A stretch of DNA of 64,000 nucleotides from CAWAXW01 sp963786155 (GTDB taxonomy: Bacteria; Actinomycetota; CADDZG01; WHSQ01): NCBI GenBank assembly GCA_963786155.1, contig CAWAXW010000006.1:1736001-1800000 (forward strand). The letters are read 5' to 3'. Every line of letters begins with the position of its first letter. Positions within the stretch are counted from its first letter, which is position 1. Shown one piece after another: positions 9,903 to 20,543 of the stretch. The notes below the pieces were generated by a model, which was not told the DNA's origin, did no database searches, and worked only from the letters and a program-made list of their open reading frames with translations. The position numbers and the translations under genes were made by a program.

Positions 9903-10323
9903 TCAGGGGGGTGAACCAGGCTCGAGGATCAGCTCATCCGAGAGGGCGCGCACTCTTCGGTCGATCTCATCGCGGATCTTGCGAACGGCCTCGATAGATC
10001 TGTTTGAGGGGTCATCCAGCTCCCAGTCGAGGTATCGCTTGCCCGCAACGATCGGGCAGGCATCCCCGCACCCCATGGTCACAACGACATCGGCTTCTCG
10101 CACGTCGTCTATGTCGAGTTTCTTCGGTCGCGCCTCCGATAGGTCGATCCCGACTTCGACCATGGCCTCCCTGACGCGGGGATCGGATCTCGTCGGCCGG
10201 CGTCGATCCGGCAGATCGGACCTCCACCCTCCCCCCGGAAGCTCGCTCCAGGAGCGCCGCCGCCATCTGCGACCGTCCGGCGTTGTGCACGCAGACGAAT
10301 AGCACCAAAGGTTGCTTCGCCAT
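9903..10323 (-). CDS. arsC: Arsenate reductase ArsC, low-MW phosphatase (thioredoxin) type, one frameshift
   Basis: The N-terminus reads LVLFVCVHNAGRSQMAAALL, with the CX5R phosphate loop of the low-molecular-weight tyrosine phosphatase fold. The second half reads VGIDLSEARPKKLDIDDVREADVVVTMGCGDACP with the later redox cysteines. The halves are in different frames; removing one base near 10184 gives ADEIHPRVREAMVEVG, which matches the usual IHP...EVG pattern of the family. Span 421 bases = 3n+1, so about 139 residues after repair. ATG 10323 has GGAGGT four bases upstream. It is divergent from arsR-arsM. Role: reduction of arsenate to arsenite. Confidence 0.87.
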
Positions 10324-10350
10324 CGGACCTCCATGCAAGGCATTGACGAC

Positions 10351-10392
10351 TATCGATATAAGAGTACACTACATCGACAACCATCTATGTAG
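10351..10392. promoter_or_regulatory. Divergent ars promoter region with inverted repeats (candidate ArsR operator)
   Basis: The 79-base gap between arsC and arsR holds a perfect inverted repeat CTACAT (10369-10374) / ATGTAG (10387-10392) with a 12-base spacer. The palindrome TATCGATA lies at 10351-10358. The symmetry, AT-richness and position 11 bases before the arsR ATG fit an autoregulatory ArsR site. No binding data; inference from position. Confidence 0.5.
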
Positions 10393-10402
10393 GAGTCGTC
10401 CC

Positions 10403-10735
10403 ATGGAACTGCCCGTCGCCTGCTGCGCCCCACTCTCGGAGGCCACGATCTCAAAGGAAGAGGCTGTGGCCTCGGCCGCGGTCTTCAAGGCGCTGTCCGA
10501 TCCCCACAGGGTCCTGCTGTTCAACCGCCTCCTTACCTGCGGTGAGCCGGTGTGCGTGTGCGAGCTCAACGAGAGCGTCGACCTGTCCCAGCCAACCGTG
10601 AGCTTCCATCTCAAGAAGCTTGTCGACGCCGGCCTTCTGAAACGAGAGCAGCGCGGCACTTGGGCCTACTTCTCGGTCATCCCCGAAGCGATCGACCAAC
10701 TGTCCGTTCTGTTCAAGATCAAGGAGACGGTGTGA
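10403..10735 (+). CDS. arsR: ArsR-family metalloregulator
   Basis: 110 residues, a winged-helix repressor. The helix-turn-helix is visible as DLSQPTVSFHLKKLVDAGLLKREQRGTW. The metal-sensing candidate is the CVCEL motif at the start of helix 3 (the classic ELCVCDL position), with extra cysteines in the N-terminal PVACCAPL and TCGEPVC. In this family arsenite binding releases the repressor from DNA. The ATG at 10403 is preceded by AGGAG. The stop (TGA) shares one base with the ATG of arsM, so the two are translated together. Confidence 0.93.
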   Translation: MELPVACCAPLSEATISKEEAVASAAVFKALSDPHRVLLFNRLLTCGEPVCVCELNESVDLSQPTVSFHLKKLVDAGLLKREQRGTWAYFSVIPEAIDQLSVLFKIKETV

Positions 10736-11493
10736 TGGCAGACGTTCGAGAAGAGGTCCGGGCGCGTTACGCGGAGGCAGCGACCGCCGTCGAGAAGGGA
10801 ACTAACGACTCGGCGGCACAGCAGCCGTGCTGTGGGCCCGATTGCTGTGGGGACGAGCAGGAGGTATTCGGAGTCAGCCTCTACAAGGACCTCGACACCT
10901 CCGAGGTTCCGGACGCGGCGATGCTCGCCAGCCTTGGCTGTGGGAATCCGACGGCAGTCGCGGATCTCAACGAGGGTGAGACCGTCCTTGACCTCGGCTC
11001 CGGCGGCGGGATCGACGTCCTTCTGTCGGCTAAACGAGTCGGTCCGAGCGGCAAGGTCTATGGACTTGACATGACCGATGAGATGCTGGAGCTCGCCAAC
11101 AAGAACAAGTCCGATGCCGGCGCGACCAACGTCGAGTTCCTGAAGGGCTTCATCGAAGAAGTGCCGCTTCCCGATTCGGCGATCGACGTCGTCATATCCA
11201 ACTGCGTTATCAACCTCTCCGCCGATAAGAATGCGGTGTTCACCGAGATGGCGCGTGTCCTCCGTGGAGGCGGGCGGATCGGCGTAACCGACGTGGTGTC
11301 CTCAGATGCGTTGAGTCACGAGGAGCGCGCCGAACGCGGCAGCTACGTCGGTTGCATCGCAGGAGCTCTGTCCTTCAGTGAGTACGAGACGGGCCTCCGT
11401 GAAGCGGGGTTCATCGACATCTCGATCTCCCCCACTCATCCCGTCGCCGAAGGCATGTTCAGCGCGATCGTCAAGGCGACCAAACCTTCCTAA
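10735..11493 (+). CDS. arsM: Arsenite S-adenosylmethionine methyltransferase
   Basis: 252 residues. The SAM-binding motif is VLDLGSGGGIDVLLSA, followed by GLDMTDEMLELA. Conserved arsenic-binding cysteines appear at SNCVINLS and VGCIAGALS; the N-terminal CCGPDCCG cluster is also usual in bacterial ArsM. It methylates arsenite to mono-, di- and trimethyl forms in the cytoplasm. The ATG overlaps the arsR stop; with the divergent arsC this gives a compact arsenate reduction plus methylation module. No arsenite efflux gene (acr3, arsB) is visible nearby. Confidence 0.93.
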   Translation: MADVREEVRARYAEAATAVEKGTNDSAAQQPCCGPDCCGDEQEVFGVSLYKDLDTSEVPDAAMLASLGCGNPTAVADLNEGETVLDLGSGGGIDVLLSAKRVGPSGKVYGLDMTDEMLELANKNKSDAGATNVEFLKGFIEEVPLPDSAIDVVISNCVINLSADKNAVFTEMARVLRGGGRIGVTDVVSSDALSHEERAERGSYVGCIAGALSFSEYETGLREAGFIDISISPTHPVAEGMFSAIVKATKPS

Positions 11494-11552
11494 CTGACCG
11501 CCCTTGCACTGAGGACTGCTGCTAGGAGCGATCACGGAACGGCCGAGTGGCT

Positions 11553-11972
11553 TCAAACGGTACTCGGTCGGTTGCGATGGGTTAGGTCCCAGGCGACGAA
11601 GGCGAGCATCGCGGCGCCGGTGAGGATGTCTAGGGTGACGTGGGCTTGGCGCCACCAGGGCATTGATGTTGATCCTGGGACGAGGTAGTGGCCTATCCCG
11701 ATGAGGCCCGATAGGGAGTAGGCGGCCAGCAGGGTGAGCGCGAGGTTGGATGGCGCACGTCGGAAGAGGATGTATCCGGTGACACCGATAGCCGTGAAGG
11801 CGAGCCACCCCCAGGCCACGAGTGCCTGAGAAGGATTGGGCCCGGACGTTGCCTGTGGGTAGTCGCTGTAGTTGACGAAGTTGTCGGTGTAGTGAAGGAG
11901 GGCGACCACGACTGCGGCCCCGAAGATCAGGTTTAGTGCTCGCACCGCCCGCCGGTGATCGTAGGAGCTCAA
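11553..11972 (-). CDS. Small four-helix membrane protein, unknown function
   Basis: 139 residues with four hydrophobic spans, roughly at LIFGAAVVVALLHY, LVAWGWLAFTAIGVTGYILF, LALTLLAAYSLSGLIGIGHYL and VTLDILTGAAMLAFVAW. HYTDNFVNY after the first span and GIGHYL in the third place several His/Tyr residues close to the membrane. I do not recognise a named family. It lies alone between arsM (convergent) and the mannosidase gene; no clear operon partner. Confidence 0.7.
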   Translation of the reverse strand: MSSYDHRRAVRALNLIFGAAVVVALLHYTDNFVNYSDYPQATSGPNPSQALVAWGWLAFTAIGVTGYILFRRAPSNLALTLLAAYSLSGLIGIGHYLVPGSTSMPWWRQAHVTLDILTGAAMLAFVAWDLTHRNRPSTV

Positions 11973-12041
11973 TGAAGACCTTTCGTTGCCTGCGCCGATC
12001 GACTCGTTGGTTGCTGAGTCGAGGCTAAAGGCGATCGGTCT

Positions 12042-14360
12042 CTAGTTGGGCTTGCAGCCGAAGCTCGAGAGGGCGTGGGTGCTGATCGAGGGTGGTGCTT
12101 GGTCGGGGTCGGCGCCCCACGATTCGTTCGCTATGGGGCCCATCTCGAATGACACCGAGCCGGCTCCGAATAGCTCGTCATGGGTCAGCCAGGCGCGGTC
12201 GAGGGGTTCGTCGCCGAGTTGCGCCGACTGGATGTACTTGCTCACGTAGGTCGCCCCGGGGGCGGTAACCGTGGTCGTGGGGCCGTCCCCAATGGGGTCG
12301 ATGACGGCGCTCTCGAACATCGGGCTTCCTACCGAGTAGACGGGCGCTCCGCCCTGGACTGGGTAGAAGCCAAGCGCACTCCACACGAACCAGGACGACA
12401 TCGAACCGAGGTCATCGTTGCCGGGAAGGCCGTCCGGGGTGGCACGGAACAGAGCCTGGTAGCCGCGCATGATCTTCTGGGTCTTCCACGGCTGGCCGAT
12501 GTAGTCGTAGAGGTAGGGGGCGTGGACGTCGTGCTCGTTGCTGGGGGCGTGTTGGTTGCCGACGTACAAGATGCCGAAGGCGGTGATCGTCTTCTGCATC
12601 TCCGCCACCGCCGGAGCATCTGAAGCCGCAGTCGAGAAGTACGTGTCGAGACGTTCCTGCACATATGCGTCACCGCCTCGGCCATTGGCACCGACGAGGT
12701 CGAACAAGCCGCGCAGGTCCTGAGGCGCCAGCCAGGTGTACTGCCAGCCGGTCCCCTCTTTCCAGTTGTCCGGAGCCATCGGGTCGTAGTCCGCCATCCA
12801 GGAGCCGTCGGCGTTGCGAGGGTGGGCGAATCCGGTGTCCGGGTTGATCAACTCTCGGTAGTTGTCGGCGCGGCTCAAGAGCTCGTCACGGTCCTCGGTC
12901 TTGCCGAGCGAGTCCGCCATAAGCGCGAGCGAGAAGTCGGCGATCGCGTATTCGAAGTTGCCCGAGCCGTCGGCGCCCTTGCCCGACATGAAGCCCTTCT
13001 GGTGATACTCCTGGTAGCCGCTCTCGGTCGCCGAACGCTTTCCGGTGCCGTTAGCCATGGGCTCGTCCCACGCCTGGCTCCGCAGCGCGGCGTACATCTC
13101 TTCGACGTAGCTCTCGTCCAGCAGGCCGCGGCAGTAGCCGTCGACGACCGTCGGTTGGATCGGGTCGCCTTCCATGAAGTCCGGATAGGCATCGTTCATA
13201 GCCCACTGCGGGAAGCGACCACCCTCGCGATAGATGTCCAGCAACGACAGCATCATGTCTCGATAGCGAGCCGGGTCGATCGTGGCAAGGAGCTGGTTCT
13301 CGCCCCGGTACGTGTCCCACATCGAGAAGTTCGCGTAGTGCACGTGGTCGGTCGCGACGTGGACCTTGTCGTCGTGGCCCATGTACTCGCCGTTGACGTC
13401 CTGGTAGATGTTCGGGTGATGCTGTGCGTGGTACAGGGCCGTGTAGAAGGACGTCTTCTCGGCCTCGGTCCCGCCCGTCACGGTGATCGTCTTCAGCGTC
13501 TCGTTCCACGCGGCCCTTGTCTTCGCGCGCAACGCGTCGAAGTCCCAATCGGGCTTCTCGGCCTCGAGGTTCGCGAGCGCGTTGTCACGGTCGACGAAGG
13601 AGATGCCGACCTTGACGAGGATCTCTTGATCGGCCGTCGTGTCGAAGGTTGCGTATCCCCCACCGCCGCCCAACGGAGTGAAGGAGTCGAAGTCCCGGTC
13701 GAACTTCGCCGCGAAATGGATGTCGTAGCCCTGTCCTTGGGCCGACCCGACGACGGTGTGGTCATCGACTACCTCATACGAGGCGGGCGTCGTGCCCGGC
13801 CCGGGGAGTGGGTGCCATCTGTTCGTGTTGTGCGGCAGGTCGAGGATGACGTTGGCTTGAGGGCTCGGTGGGAACGTGTAGCGGTGCATGCCGACCCGCG
13901 TTCCGGCCGTGAGCTCCGCCAGGATCCCGTAGCGCTCCAGCACGACGCGGTAGTAGCCCGCCTTGGCTTCCTCGGTTGCCTTGTCGAAGGGTGACATCCA
14001 CGACCTCGGGTCGTCCGATGGGACCGGACCGACCGTCGGCATGAACGGCAGATCGCCGTTGCTGTGCACGCCCATCGACTGGACGTGATGGTGCGAGAAC
14101 CCCCGGATCGAGGTGTCGGCGTACTGGTATCCGGTGTAGGCGAACTCGCCTTCGGTGTCGGGGCTCAGCTGCACCATCCCGTACGGAGCCGCCGGGCCCG
14201 GGAACGAGAACCCGCCGAACAAGGTCCCGATCATGGGATCCACGTAATCGACCGGCTCGCCGCCGAGAACCTGTGCACCGACCGGCGAGGGCAAGAGCCC
14301 CACCAGGATGGAGAGCGCGCTCAACAACGTGGTGAGTCGCCTCAGATTCGTTCGCGGCAC
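12042..14360 (-). CDS. GH92 family alpha-mannosidase, secreted
   Basis: About 772 residues. The GTG at 14360 is preferred because GGAGAGAGG stands just upstream; an in-frame ATG at 14378 lacks such a site. A signal peptide runs to about PSPVGA. Family signatures in order: VDPMIGT, YGMVQLSPDT, RGFSHHHVQ, FSMWDTYRGENQL (~residue 347), EGDPIQ (~400), MSGKGADGSGNFEYA, EHDVHAPYLYDYIGQPWKTQ, and GNDDLGSMSSWFVWSALGFYP (~650), which holds catalytic acidic residues of this calcium-dependent family. GH92 enzymes remove alpha-linked mannose from glycans such as fungal or N-linked mannans; the linkage preferred here is not readable. Last gene of the 12-29.7 kb run; the frame is intact. Confidence 0.93.
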   Translation of the reverse strand: MPRTNLRRLTTLLSALSILVGLLPSPVGAQVLGGEPVDYVDPMIGTLFGGFSFPGPAAPYGMVQLSPDTEGEFAYTGYQYADTSIRGFSHHHVQSMGVHSNGDLPFMPTVGPVPSDDPRSWMSPFDKATEEAKAGYYRVVLERYGILAELTAGTRVGMHRYTFPPSPQANVILDLPHNTNRWHPLPGPGTTPASYEVVDDHTVVGSAQGQGYDIHFAAKFDRDFDSFTPLGGGGGYATFDTTADQEILVKVGISFVDRDNALANLEAEKPDWDFDALRAKTRAAWNETLKTITVTGGTEAEKTSFYTALYHAQHHPNIYQDVNGEYMGHDDKVHVATDHVHYANFSMWDTYRGENQLLATIDPARYRDMMLSLLDIYREGGRFPQWAMNDAYPDFMEGDPIQPTVVDGYCRGLLDESYVEEMYAALRSQAWDEPMANGTGKRSATESGYQEYHQKGFMSGKGADGSGNFEYAIADFSLALMADSLGKTEDRDELLSRADNYRELINPDTGFAHPRNADGSWMADYDPMAPDNWKEGTGWQYTWLAPQDLRGLFDLVGANGRGGDAYVQERLDTYFSTAASDAPAVAEMQKTITAFGILYVGNQHAPSNEHDVHAPYLYDYIGQPWKTQKIMRGYQALFRATPDGLPGNDDLGSMSSWFVWSALGFYPVQGGAPVYSVGSPMFESAVIDPIGDGPTTTVTAPGATYVSKYIQSAQLGDEPLDRAWLTHDELFGAGSVSFEMGPIANESWGADPDQAPPSISTHALSSFGCKPN

Positions 14361-14374
14361 GGAAACCTCTCTCC

Positions 14375-16142
14375 TCATCGGCAGGGCTGGCGGATGACGG
14401 TCCCGCATGTCGGAAGCGGCAGCGGAGCAGACTCGTCCGGCAACACCGGCAGCACCAACGAAGACGGGTGGTCGGCGTCGTGGTAGACGAGGATCGACCG
14501 CCGGCAGCGGCAGGGCCGCGAAGCCCCACAACTCGGGAAGGAACTTCGGTCCTTCGATCGTACACGCGGATCTGCGATCCCTCACGGAACACGTGACCGA
14601 AGGGGAATATCTCGATCCTCATCTCGGCCGGCTCGCCCGGCGTGAGGAACTGCTGAGTCGGAGGCCTGGTGCGTCTGGTATGGCCTCGTGGGCGTCGACT
14701 GCTTCTCGTCGAGCTTGCGATGCGAGGCGCGCAGCCAGCCCGACTGCACGTAGACCTCTTTGCCGTCGGGTCGCAACTCGGTGAGTGTCACCTGGACGTC
14801 GGTGTCGAGCGCAGTCGACGCGAGCCACAGGTCGAGGCTCGCGGTTCCCAACGTCGCGACGTCTTGCTCGAGCGGCTCGCTCGTGTACGCCACCGCGGTG
14901 CCCGGGGCCGGCTTCCGCGTCCCACATGTACTCGATCGGGCTGCGTGGTCACGCCCGAGTAGCGAGCGTTCTGGATGCCCTGACCTGTCGGCCCCGCGTA
15001 AGCATATGGATCCGGACCGCCCGTCGCCCACAGTGTCGGTCAGCGCGCCACCCTCGACAGGAAAAGCCGCTTCGACTCGGTCTCGCGACGGTGGCCACTG
15101 GCCGATGCTCGGTGACCCAACCGGGCTCTCGTTTGCCGGTGCGTCCCGCTTCCCACCAGACCTGTATCGGAGCGGTCTCGTCGAACCCGTTGTCGATGCC
15201 CTTCACGTAGTGGTCGATGAACCGCTCGAGTTCGTCGAGAGCCTGCCCGGTCCGGTACATGCCGTGATCGCCGTTACGTGACGATCGCGTGGAAGGGAAC
15301 GTCCAGCTCCGAGAGCAGATTCACCGACCTCGGCCCGACCTGCTCGTCCTGCCAGGCCAGAACGGTCCACACCGGGACGTCGATCTTCTCGATGTCGTAG
15401 AGCGGAGAGCGCTCGCGGATCAGCTCGTCGTCCCACGGGTGCTCGAACGCTTGTAGGAAGGGGTTGTAACGCTGGCTCTCAACTCGGTTCTGCTGATGCT
15501 CCATGCAGATGTCGTCGCCCGCTGCCGACCCTTCGAAAGCCGCCTGGTACGAATAGACGGGCTGCGCGACGAAGCTCCAGAGGGCCGCGAACGTGTAGTT
15601 GAAGATCCCGCCGGGGTAAGCGACGTCGCGGTAGATGTCTCCGTACGAATGGCCGGGAGCAATGGCGACGAGATGGGGTGGGCCGCTGCTCGGCAACGAA
15701 GAGCTGCGTGATGCCCGGGTAGGACTTGCCGATCATCGCCACGTTGCTCGTTCGACCAGTCCTGGTCGGCGATCCACTCGACGACGTCGTAACCGTCCGT
15801 CGCCTCCTTCGGCTGGAAGAAGTCCCAGACGCCGCCCGAGCAACCGCTGCCTCGGAGGTTCACCCCGATGTAGGCGTAGCCCTTGGGCACGAACCGATCG
15901 ATGTAGCGCCGCGTCGGGATACGCTGCCCGGGTTGTAGCCGGAGTACTCGAAAAGCGTGGGCACCGGTTCCGCGGTGTCGGGGCGGACGACGGTGTAATG
16001 CAGAAGAACGCCGTCGCGCACCTCTGATGTATCCGGACTCACGTATCTGGTGAGGAACCTGAGCTTGGGCGGTCGCTGGGAAAAGACCGGCGAACAGCGC
16101 CCCGGCGAGGAGACCGACTACGACTCTTCTTACCGACCTCAT
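14375..16142 (-). CDS. Secreted CocE/NonD-type hydrolase (X-Pro dipeptidyl-peptidase S15), multiply frameshifted
   Basis: ATG 16142 starts a signal peptide (VVVGLLAGALFAGLFPATAQA). Pieces in different frames give the S15/CocE order: YIGVNLRGSGCSGG, nucleophile elbow AMIGKSYPGITQ, AWQDEQVGPRS with the acid region, then a jelly-roll C-terminal domain (TASLDLWLASTALDTDVQVTL, SGWLRASHRKLD, MRIEIFPFGHVFREGSQIRV). The natural tail (LVLPVLP, then CGTVIRQPCR) ends at 14375. About 589 residues. The start overlaps the upstream ceramidase-like stop (ATGA). It is paralogous to the intact gene at 61883-63775. The substrate (proline peptide or ester) is not determinable. Confidence 0.8.
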
Positions 16143-19100
16143 AGGGAGTCGTCCTCTGGGCGAGGTTCCGTGCCTTCGACCCGTGCGCTGGGGTCTCCGT
16201 TGATGTTGCCGAAGTTGTCGACGATGCCACCGCGGCCAACGTATGCGATGTCACCCGCATAGAGGGGAGCCGATGCAACCCAGCGGCCCTCGATCTGAGA
16301 GACGCCGACCTGCTCGACCGAGCCATCCGCGCGCTCGATCGTGACGGTCACGTTCGAGACCTTGGAAGTGTCGGCCCACGGCCGGAAGCTGCAGAACGAG
16401 CAGTAGACCTGGTGGCGTGACTGGTCTTCGAGACCGTAGGTGAAGGTCCTGCGTTCGTTGTCGATGAGGCTGAACGGTGTGTCGTAGCTGTCGGGAACGT
16501 CGATCGGTCCGACGGTTCCGTCCAGGTACGGATAGGACTTGACGGGGGCCGGGCCGACGGCGAAAGAGAAGGCGTCTCCATCGACTCGCGCGTCCTCGAC
16601 GGTGATCCCATCCCATCCGACGACCGCGAAGGGCTCGCTCTCGAGGCTGTAGTCCTCCAGCGTGGCAGGCGTGCCGGTGCGACGTTGGCCCTCGACCACG
16701 AATCGATACTTGCCCGGAGGGGTCTGGTCTCTGGTCTGACCGGCGGCGTCCGGCTGTGCGATGTCCGAACCGAACGCCTCGAAGACGGCGGTCCACTTCC
16801 ACTCGTACTCGCCGGACCGCCACGTCTGGAACTCGTCGGGGGCGGGGAGGTCGGCAATCACCTGGATCTCGCCGGTCGTGTCGGCGTAGGGAACCCACTC
16901 GCCGTCGACCTCTCTCTGCACGATTACCGAGGGGATGTCCGCATAGGTCGATCCGCCCGTCCACTCGAGATGCGCACCCGAGAACAACTCGACCGTTTCC
17001 GGCTGAGCGGTGATCTCAGGGGTTCCTCCATCGGCCGGCAACTGAGCCTGGTAGACCTGCTCGTAAGCGTGGGCAAGCTCGCCGAGCCCAAGAGCCATAG
17101 CCTCGGCACGGGCCGACTCGGCCTGGAACGCGAGGTCGATCGGCCGGATCTCCGGGCCCGGCCCGCCGTTCAATTCCGCGGCGAGGCGCGACAGGCGCGT
17201 GGCGAGGAAGTCGGCGCCGTGGGGGCCGAGCCCGGACAGGGCCTTGCGGTAGTGGTCGTGCGCGCGGTACTCGCGGTACTCGGGGACGTATCCCCAGTAG
17301 TCGTTGCCCATGCCGACCGCGATCGGAAGCGAGTAACCGGACTCGGGGAACTCTTCGTGCGTGAAGTTGCCCTTGATCTTCGAGGGATCTGCGGCTCGGC
17401 TTCGGAGCCGAGTGTGGCGAGGTCTGCCTCCCACCCAGCGGCGTCGTTCTCGATCTGGGCCACCATGCGGCGGTAGGCGAGGTCGCTTACGGGTGCGAGG
17501 TCATTAGCCGGGTTGCGAGGGTCCGCGCACGTCCACGACGCGTCCTCGTTCTTCACGCACCAATCGCGGCCCGAAGGCGTCTTCTGATCGGCCCAGTTCC
17601 ACCCGATCCGGAGGTTGTCGGCGACCTTGTCGATGCGGCTCTCGATGTTGAGCGCGGTGTCGGTGAACATGCTCGCACGGACATACCGTGATCCCGATGT
17701 CGCCGAGCTTGATCGCCATGAGGTGCACGGCTGCGGTCTCCTCCACCGCCGGTCAGCTTCGTTCCGCTGTAGCTCTCGGGGATCGGAACGCCGGCTTCTT
17801 TCAGCTGTTCGTACATCTCGCCGCCGATCGGCCCGAAGTTCTCCTGGATCGCGTCCATCGCGGGACCGGTCACTTCGTCCAGGGGCGTCCCGGAATCGTC
17901 CGCCGACTTGCAATCGGGCAACCCGAGTATCGGGAAAGCGCGGGTCGCCGTGGAACAGGGCGGCGGTGTTGCAGTTCGAGACGCCAGGATACGGACGTGT
18001 GTTCGGCGGCGCGAAGCGCTTGCTCACAGCCGCGACATCGAACTCGCTGGAGTAAGGAGCGAAGCGCTCGCGGGTCCTCCGGCGACTCGGCCGCAACGTC
18101 GGCGCGCGTGTCGGCCACCGCAGTCGGCCAGCAGACGCGCGGCACGATCGACCTGGGCGAACCCGTTGTCCTGGTACTCGCGACGCTCCTCGGGCTGATG
18201 GACGCGCGTGTCCTTGTGGGGGCCCGAGGTGCCGATCTCGCGGCCCGACCACACCGTTATCCCGCCGACCTCGCGGTCGACGATGCGCGTGGTGGCGTCC
18301 GCCGATGTCGCCGTTGATCAGGTCGTAGCCCCACGTCCACTCGGGGTGGACGCCGAAGACGATCCAGGTGGCCAGAGGGGTGGGCTGCTCGGGCTTCGAG
18401 ATGTCGTCGAACGCGACGACGGTGAGCTCGCCGGTCGTGTGGTCGTATGGCTGACCGGCGGGCGTTCCGTCGTCGGCGATCTGGGGACCGTAGGTGTGCG
18501 ACTGGTGATCTCGTTGAACGTCGAGGTCGACGCCGCCCATCCGCACCGGCACCAAGCCATCGTTCGCTTGCGTGACCGCGTCCGCCCCCTTCTGCGCCAT
18601 GTACTCGAAGAAGCGCAGGTCGTAGACGTCCTGGAAGATCCACGTGCCCCAACCGGGCGTCGAGTAGTAGGGCGAGTTGTGGTTGTGCGAGGCGGTGACC
18701 ATCACGTTCTCGGCCGGGATGCCGGTTCGCTGCTCGACCAGACCGGCGATCCTGCGGGTAAGGAGGTCCTGCGGCAGGTAGAGGTCGTGGCTGACGATCG
18801 CGACCTTCTCGCCGTCGGCGTCTTCGACCACGAGCGCGCGCACGTTCACCTGCGAACCGAGGCCCTCGGAGCTCGTCTTCTTCATCGCTGTGATGGTGCG
18901 GGTCGAAGCTGTCCTCGGAGATCGGTGGTTCGGTGCCGGAGAACTGTCCGCCGGAAGCGCCGATGTGCCACGAGGCATCGACGGAAGCGACCCCTGCTCG
19001 CGAAACGCCGGCGGCTTGCTCATCACCGGAGGCACCAGCGTGCTCGGGCGGGGCGTTCCGTCCGTCGAGCGCGGTGTACTGATCGCAGCGCGGGTCCCTC

Positions 19101-20538
19101 GTCCCGACGCCGAATCCGATGCGTCCCGCAGCGTCCTGGATCGTGCAGACCGCGTGGCGTCCGATCGTCGGCGACACCATCAGGGTCCAGTGGTCGGGGC
19201 AGGCGCCGTCGTGCTCGCCGGGCAGATTGTGGGTGATGTTCTCCTCGGGACAACCGCCCAGGAACGTCGCTCCCTCTTTCAGGGACTGCTGGTACTGAGC
19301 GTCGTTCGCGACCATGTAGCCGAGGAAGTCGTTCGCGCCCCCGAGCAAGAAGTGCTCGCCGGCGCCGTGACTCCCCCATCACGGAACGCGTCCTGAAGCT
19401 GCGGGAACGGCTCGCCTGGGAAGGTCGAGAAGAAGACGTCGCCGATCCGGAGCGCTCCGACGAAGGTGCCGATCGTGTTGCCGGTCAGATACGGCGGCCG
19501 GATATCCCGGTCGATCCTGATGTCGCCCCGAGCGTCGTTCAGTCCCCCCTTGGGAAGGAGGTTTGCTGCCAGGATCGGCTGAGCAAGCGGCTCTGTGATG
19601 AAGACGACATCTGCGCGCACCTCGTCGCCCTGGACGAGCTTGCGAGATTGGAAAGCAGCGTCGAGCAGCGTGATGATCCGTGTCCGAGCTTCTGCCTCCC
19701 GGGCTTGTTCGTCGCCCGACTTGCGCCAGTCCGTCGCCCCAAGGGCGCCAACGAATCCGATGCCGACCCCGAGGTCGCGTTGCGCGATCTCTTCGGCCGC
19801 CCAAGCGGTCCAGTCACCACTGGCCTTGTTCGAGCACTGGCCGCAGACGGTCGCGTGAGGCGCGTAGTTGACAAGCGTCGCGATCGCCTTGCCTTCAGGC
19901 GTTTCGGCGAACAGCACTCTGAACTCTTCGTCGGTCGCCTCCGAGTTGGTCGGAGCCAGGGAGTAGGACGAGTCGAGTGCAGGACCCTCGACCGAGCCCA
20001 CGGAGATGAGCGCCGGGACACGAGCTTCGTAGGCTTCCACGGCCGCATCCACGACCGAGTCGGCCAGCAACTCCATGTACCACTTGTCGACGCCACCCCA
20101 GATGCCGATGGTGTCGGGGCCCGCGTGCGAGTGATCGCTCGTCACGACGATGTGATCGGCCGGCACGCCGGTCTCTTGGGCGATCCGCTGGCGTACCGCA
20201 TGGATGCCGGTCTCGCCCTGCTCAGGCTTGTAAGAAGCGAACAATCCGACGGCCGTCGTCTTGACCAAGATCATGGTCGTGCCGTCCCCCCCGGTTACAG
20301 CGAAGGCGCCGGTGGTCAGAGGATCCTTGATGCCCTCCATGGGGCGGTGGCACGAGAAGCCGTATCCGCCAAGGCAGACCGGCTCACTTGGGTCCGCACT
20401 CGTCGTGGCCGCGCCCACCTTGAAAGGCGCAGTAGGCGCGGGAGCCTCTTGCGCCAAAGCGGTCACCGCAGGGAAGACCGCTGCGCTCAAAGAGAGCGCC
20501 ACGAGCACCGCGATCAGACGTCGAAGCGAAGTATTCAT
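16139..20538 (-). CDS. Giant secreted protein with two tandem ceramidase-like modules, multiply frameshifted
   Basis: ATG 20538 starts a signal peptide (LIAVLVALSLSAAVFPAVTALAQ). Module 1 (~450 residues) has the neutral-ceramidase blocks VGAATTSADPSEP, VVTSDHSHAGPDTIG, NYAPHATVCG and VFFSTFPGEPFPQ. After a frame break near 19379 it continues GEHFLLGGANDFLGYMVAND, then without a stop through a linker (APPEHAGASGDEQAAG) into module 2: GVASVDASWHIGASGGQFSG, VTASHNHNSPYYSTP, PLATWIVFGVHPEWTWGYDL. The C-terminal ~430 residues (16139-17430) are intact. Roughly 1,460 residues in total. Module 2 resembles the separate gene at 5410-8267. The zone 17.4-18.9 kb is riddled with breaks. The gene starts 5 bases after the upstream stop and overlaps the downstream start. 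Confidence 0.75.
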
Positions 20539-20543
20539 GCTGC

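Noticed and set aside
12822..13994. A 390-codon plus-strand open frame inside the GH92 gene
   Set aside because: Antisense shadow caused by high third-position GC; the GH92 protein is complete and diagnostic on the other strand.
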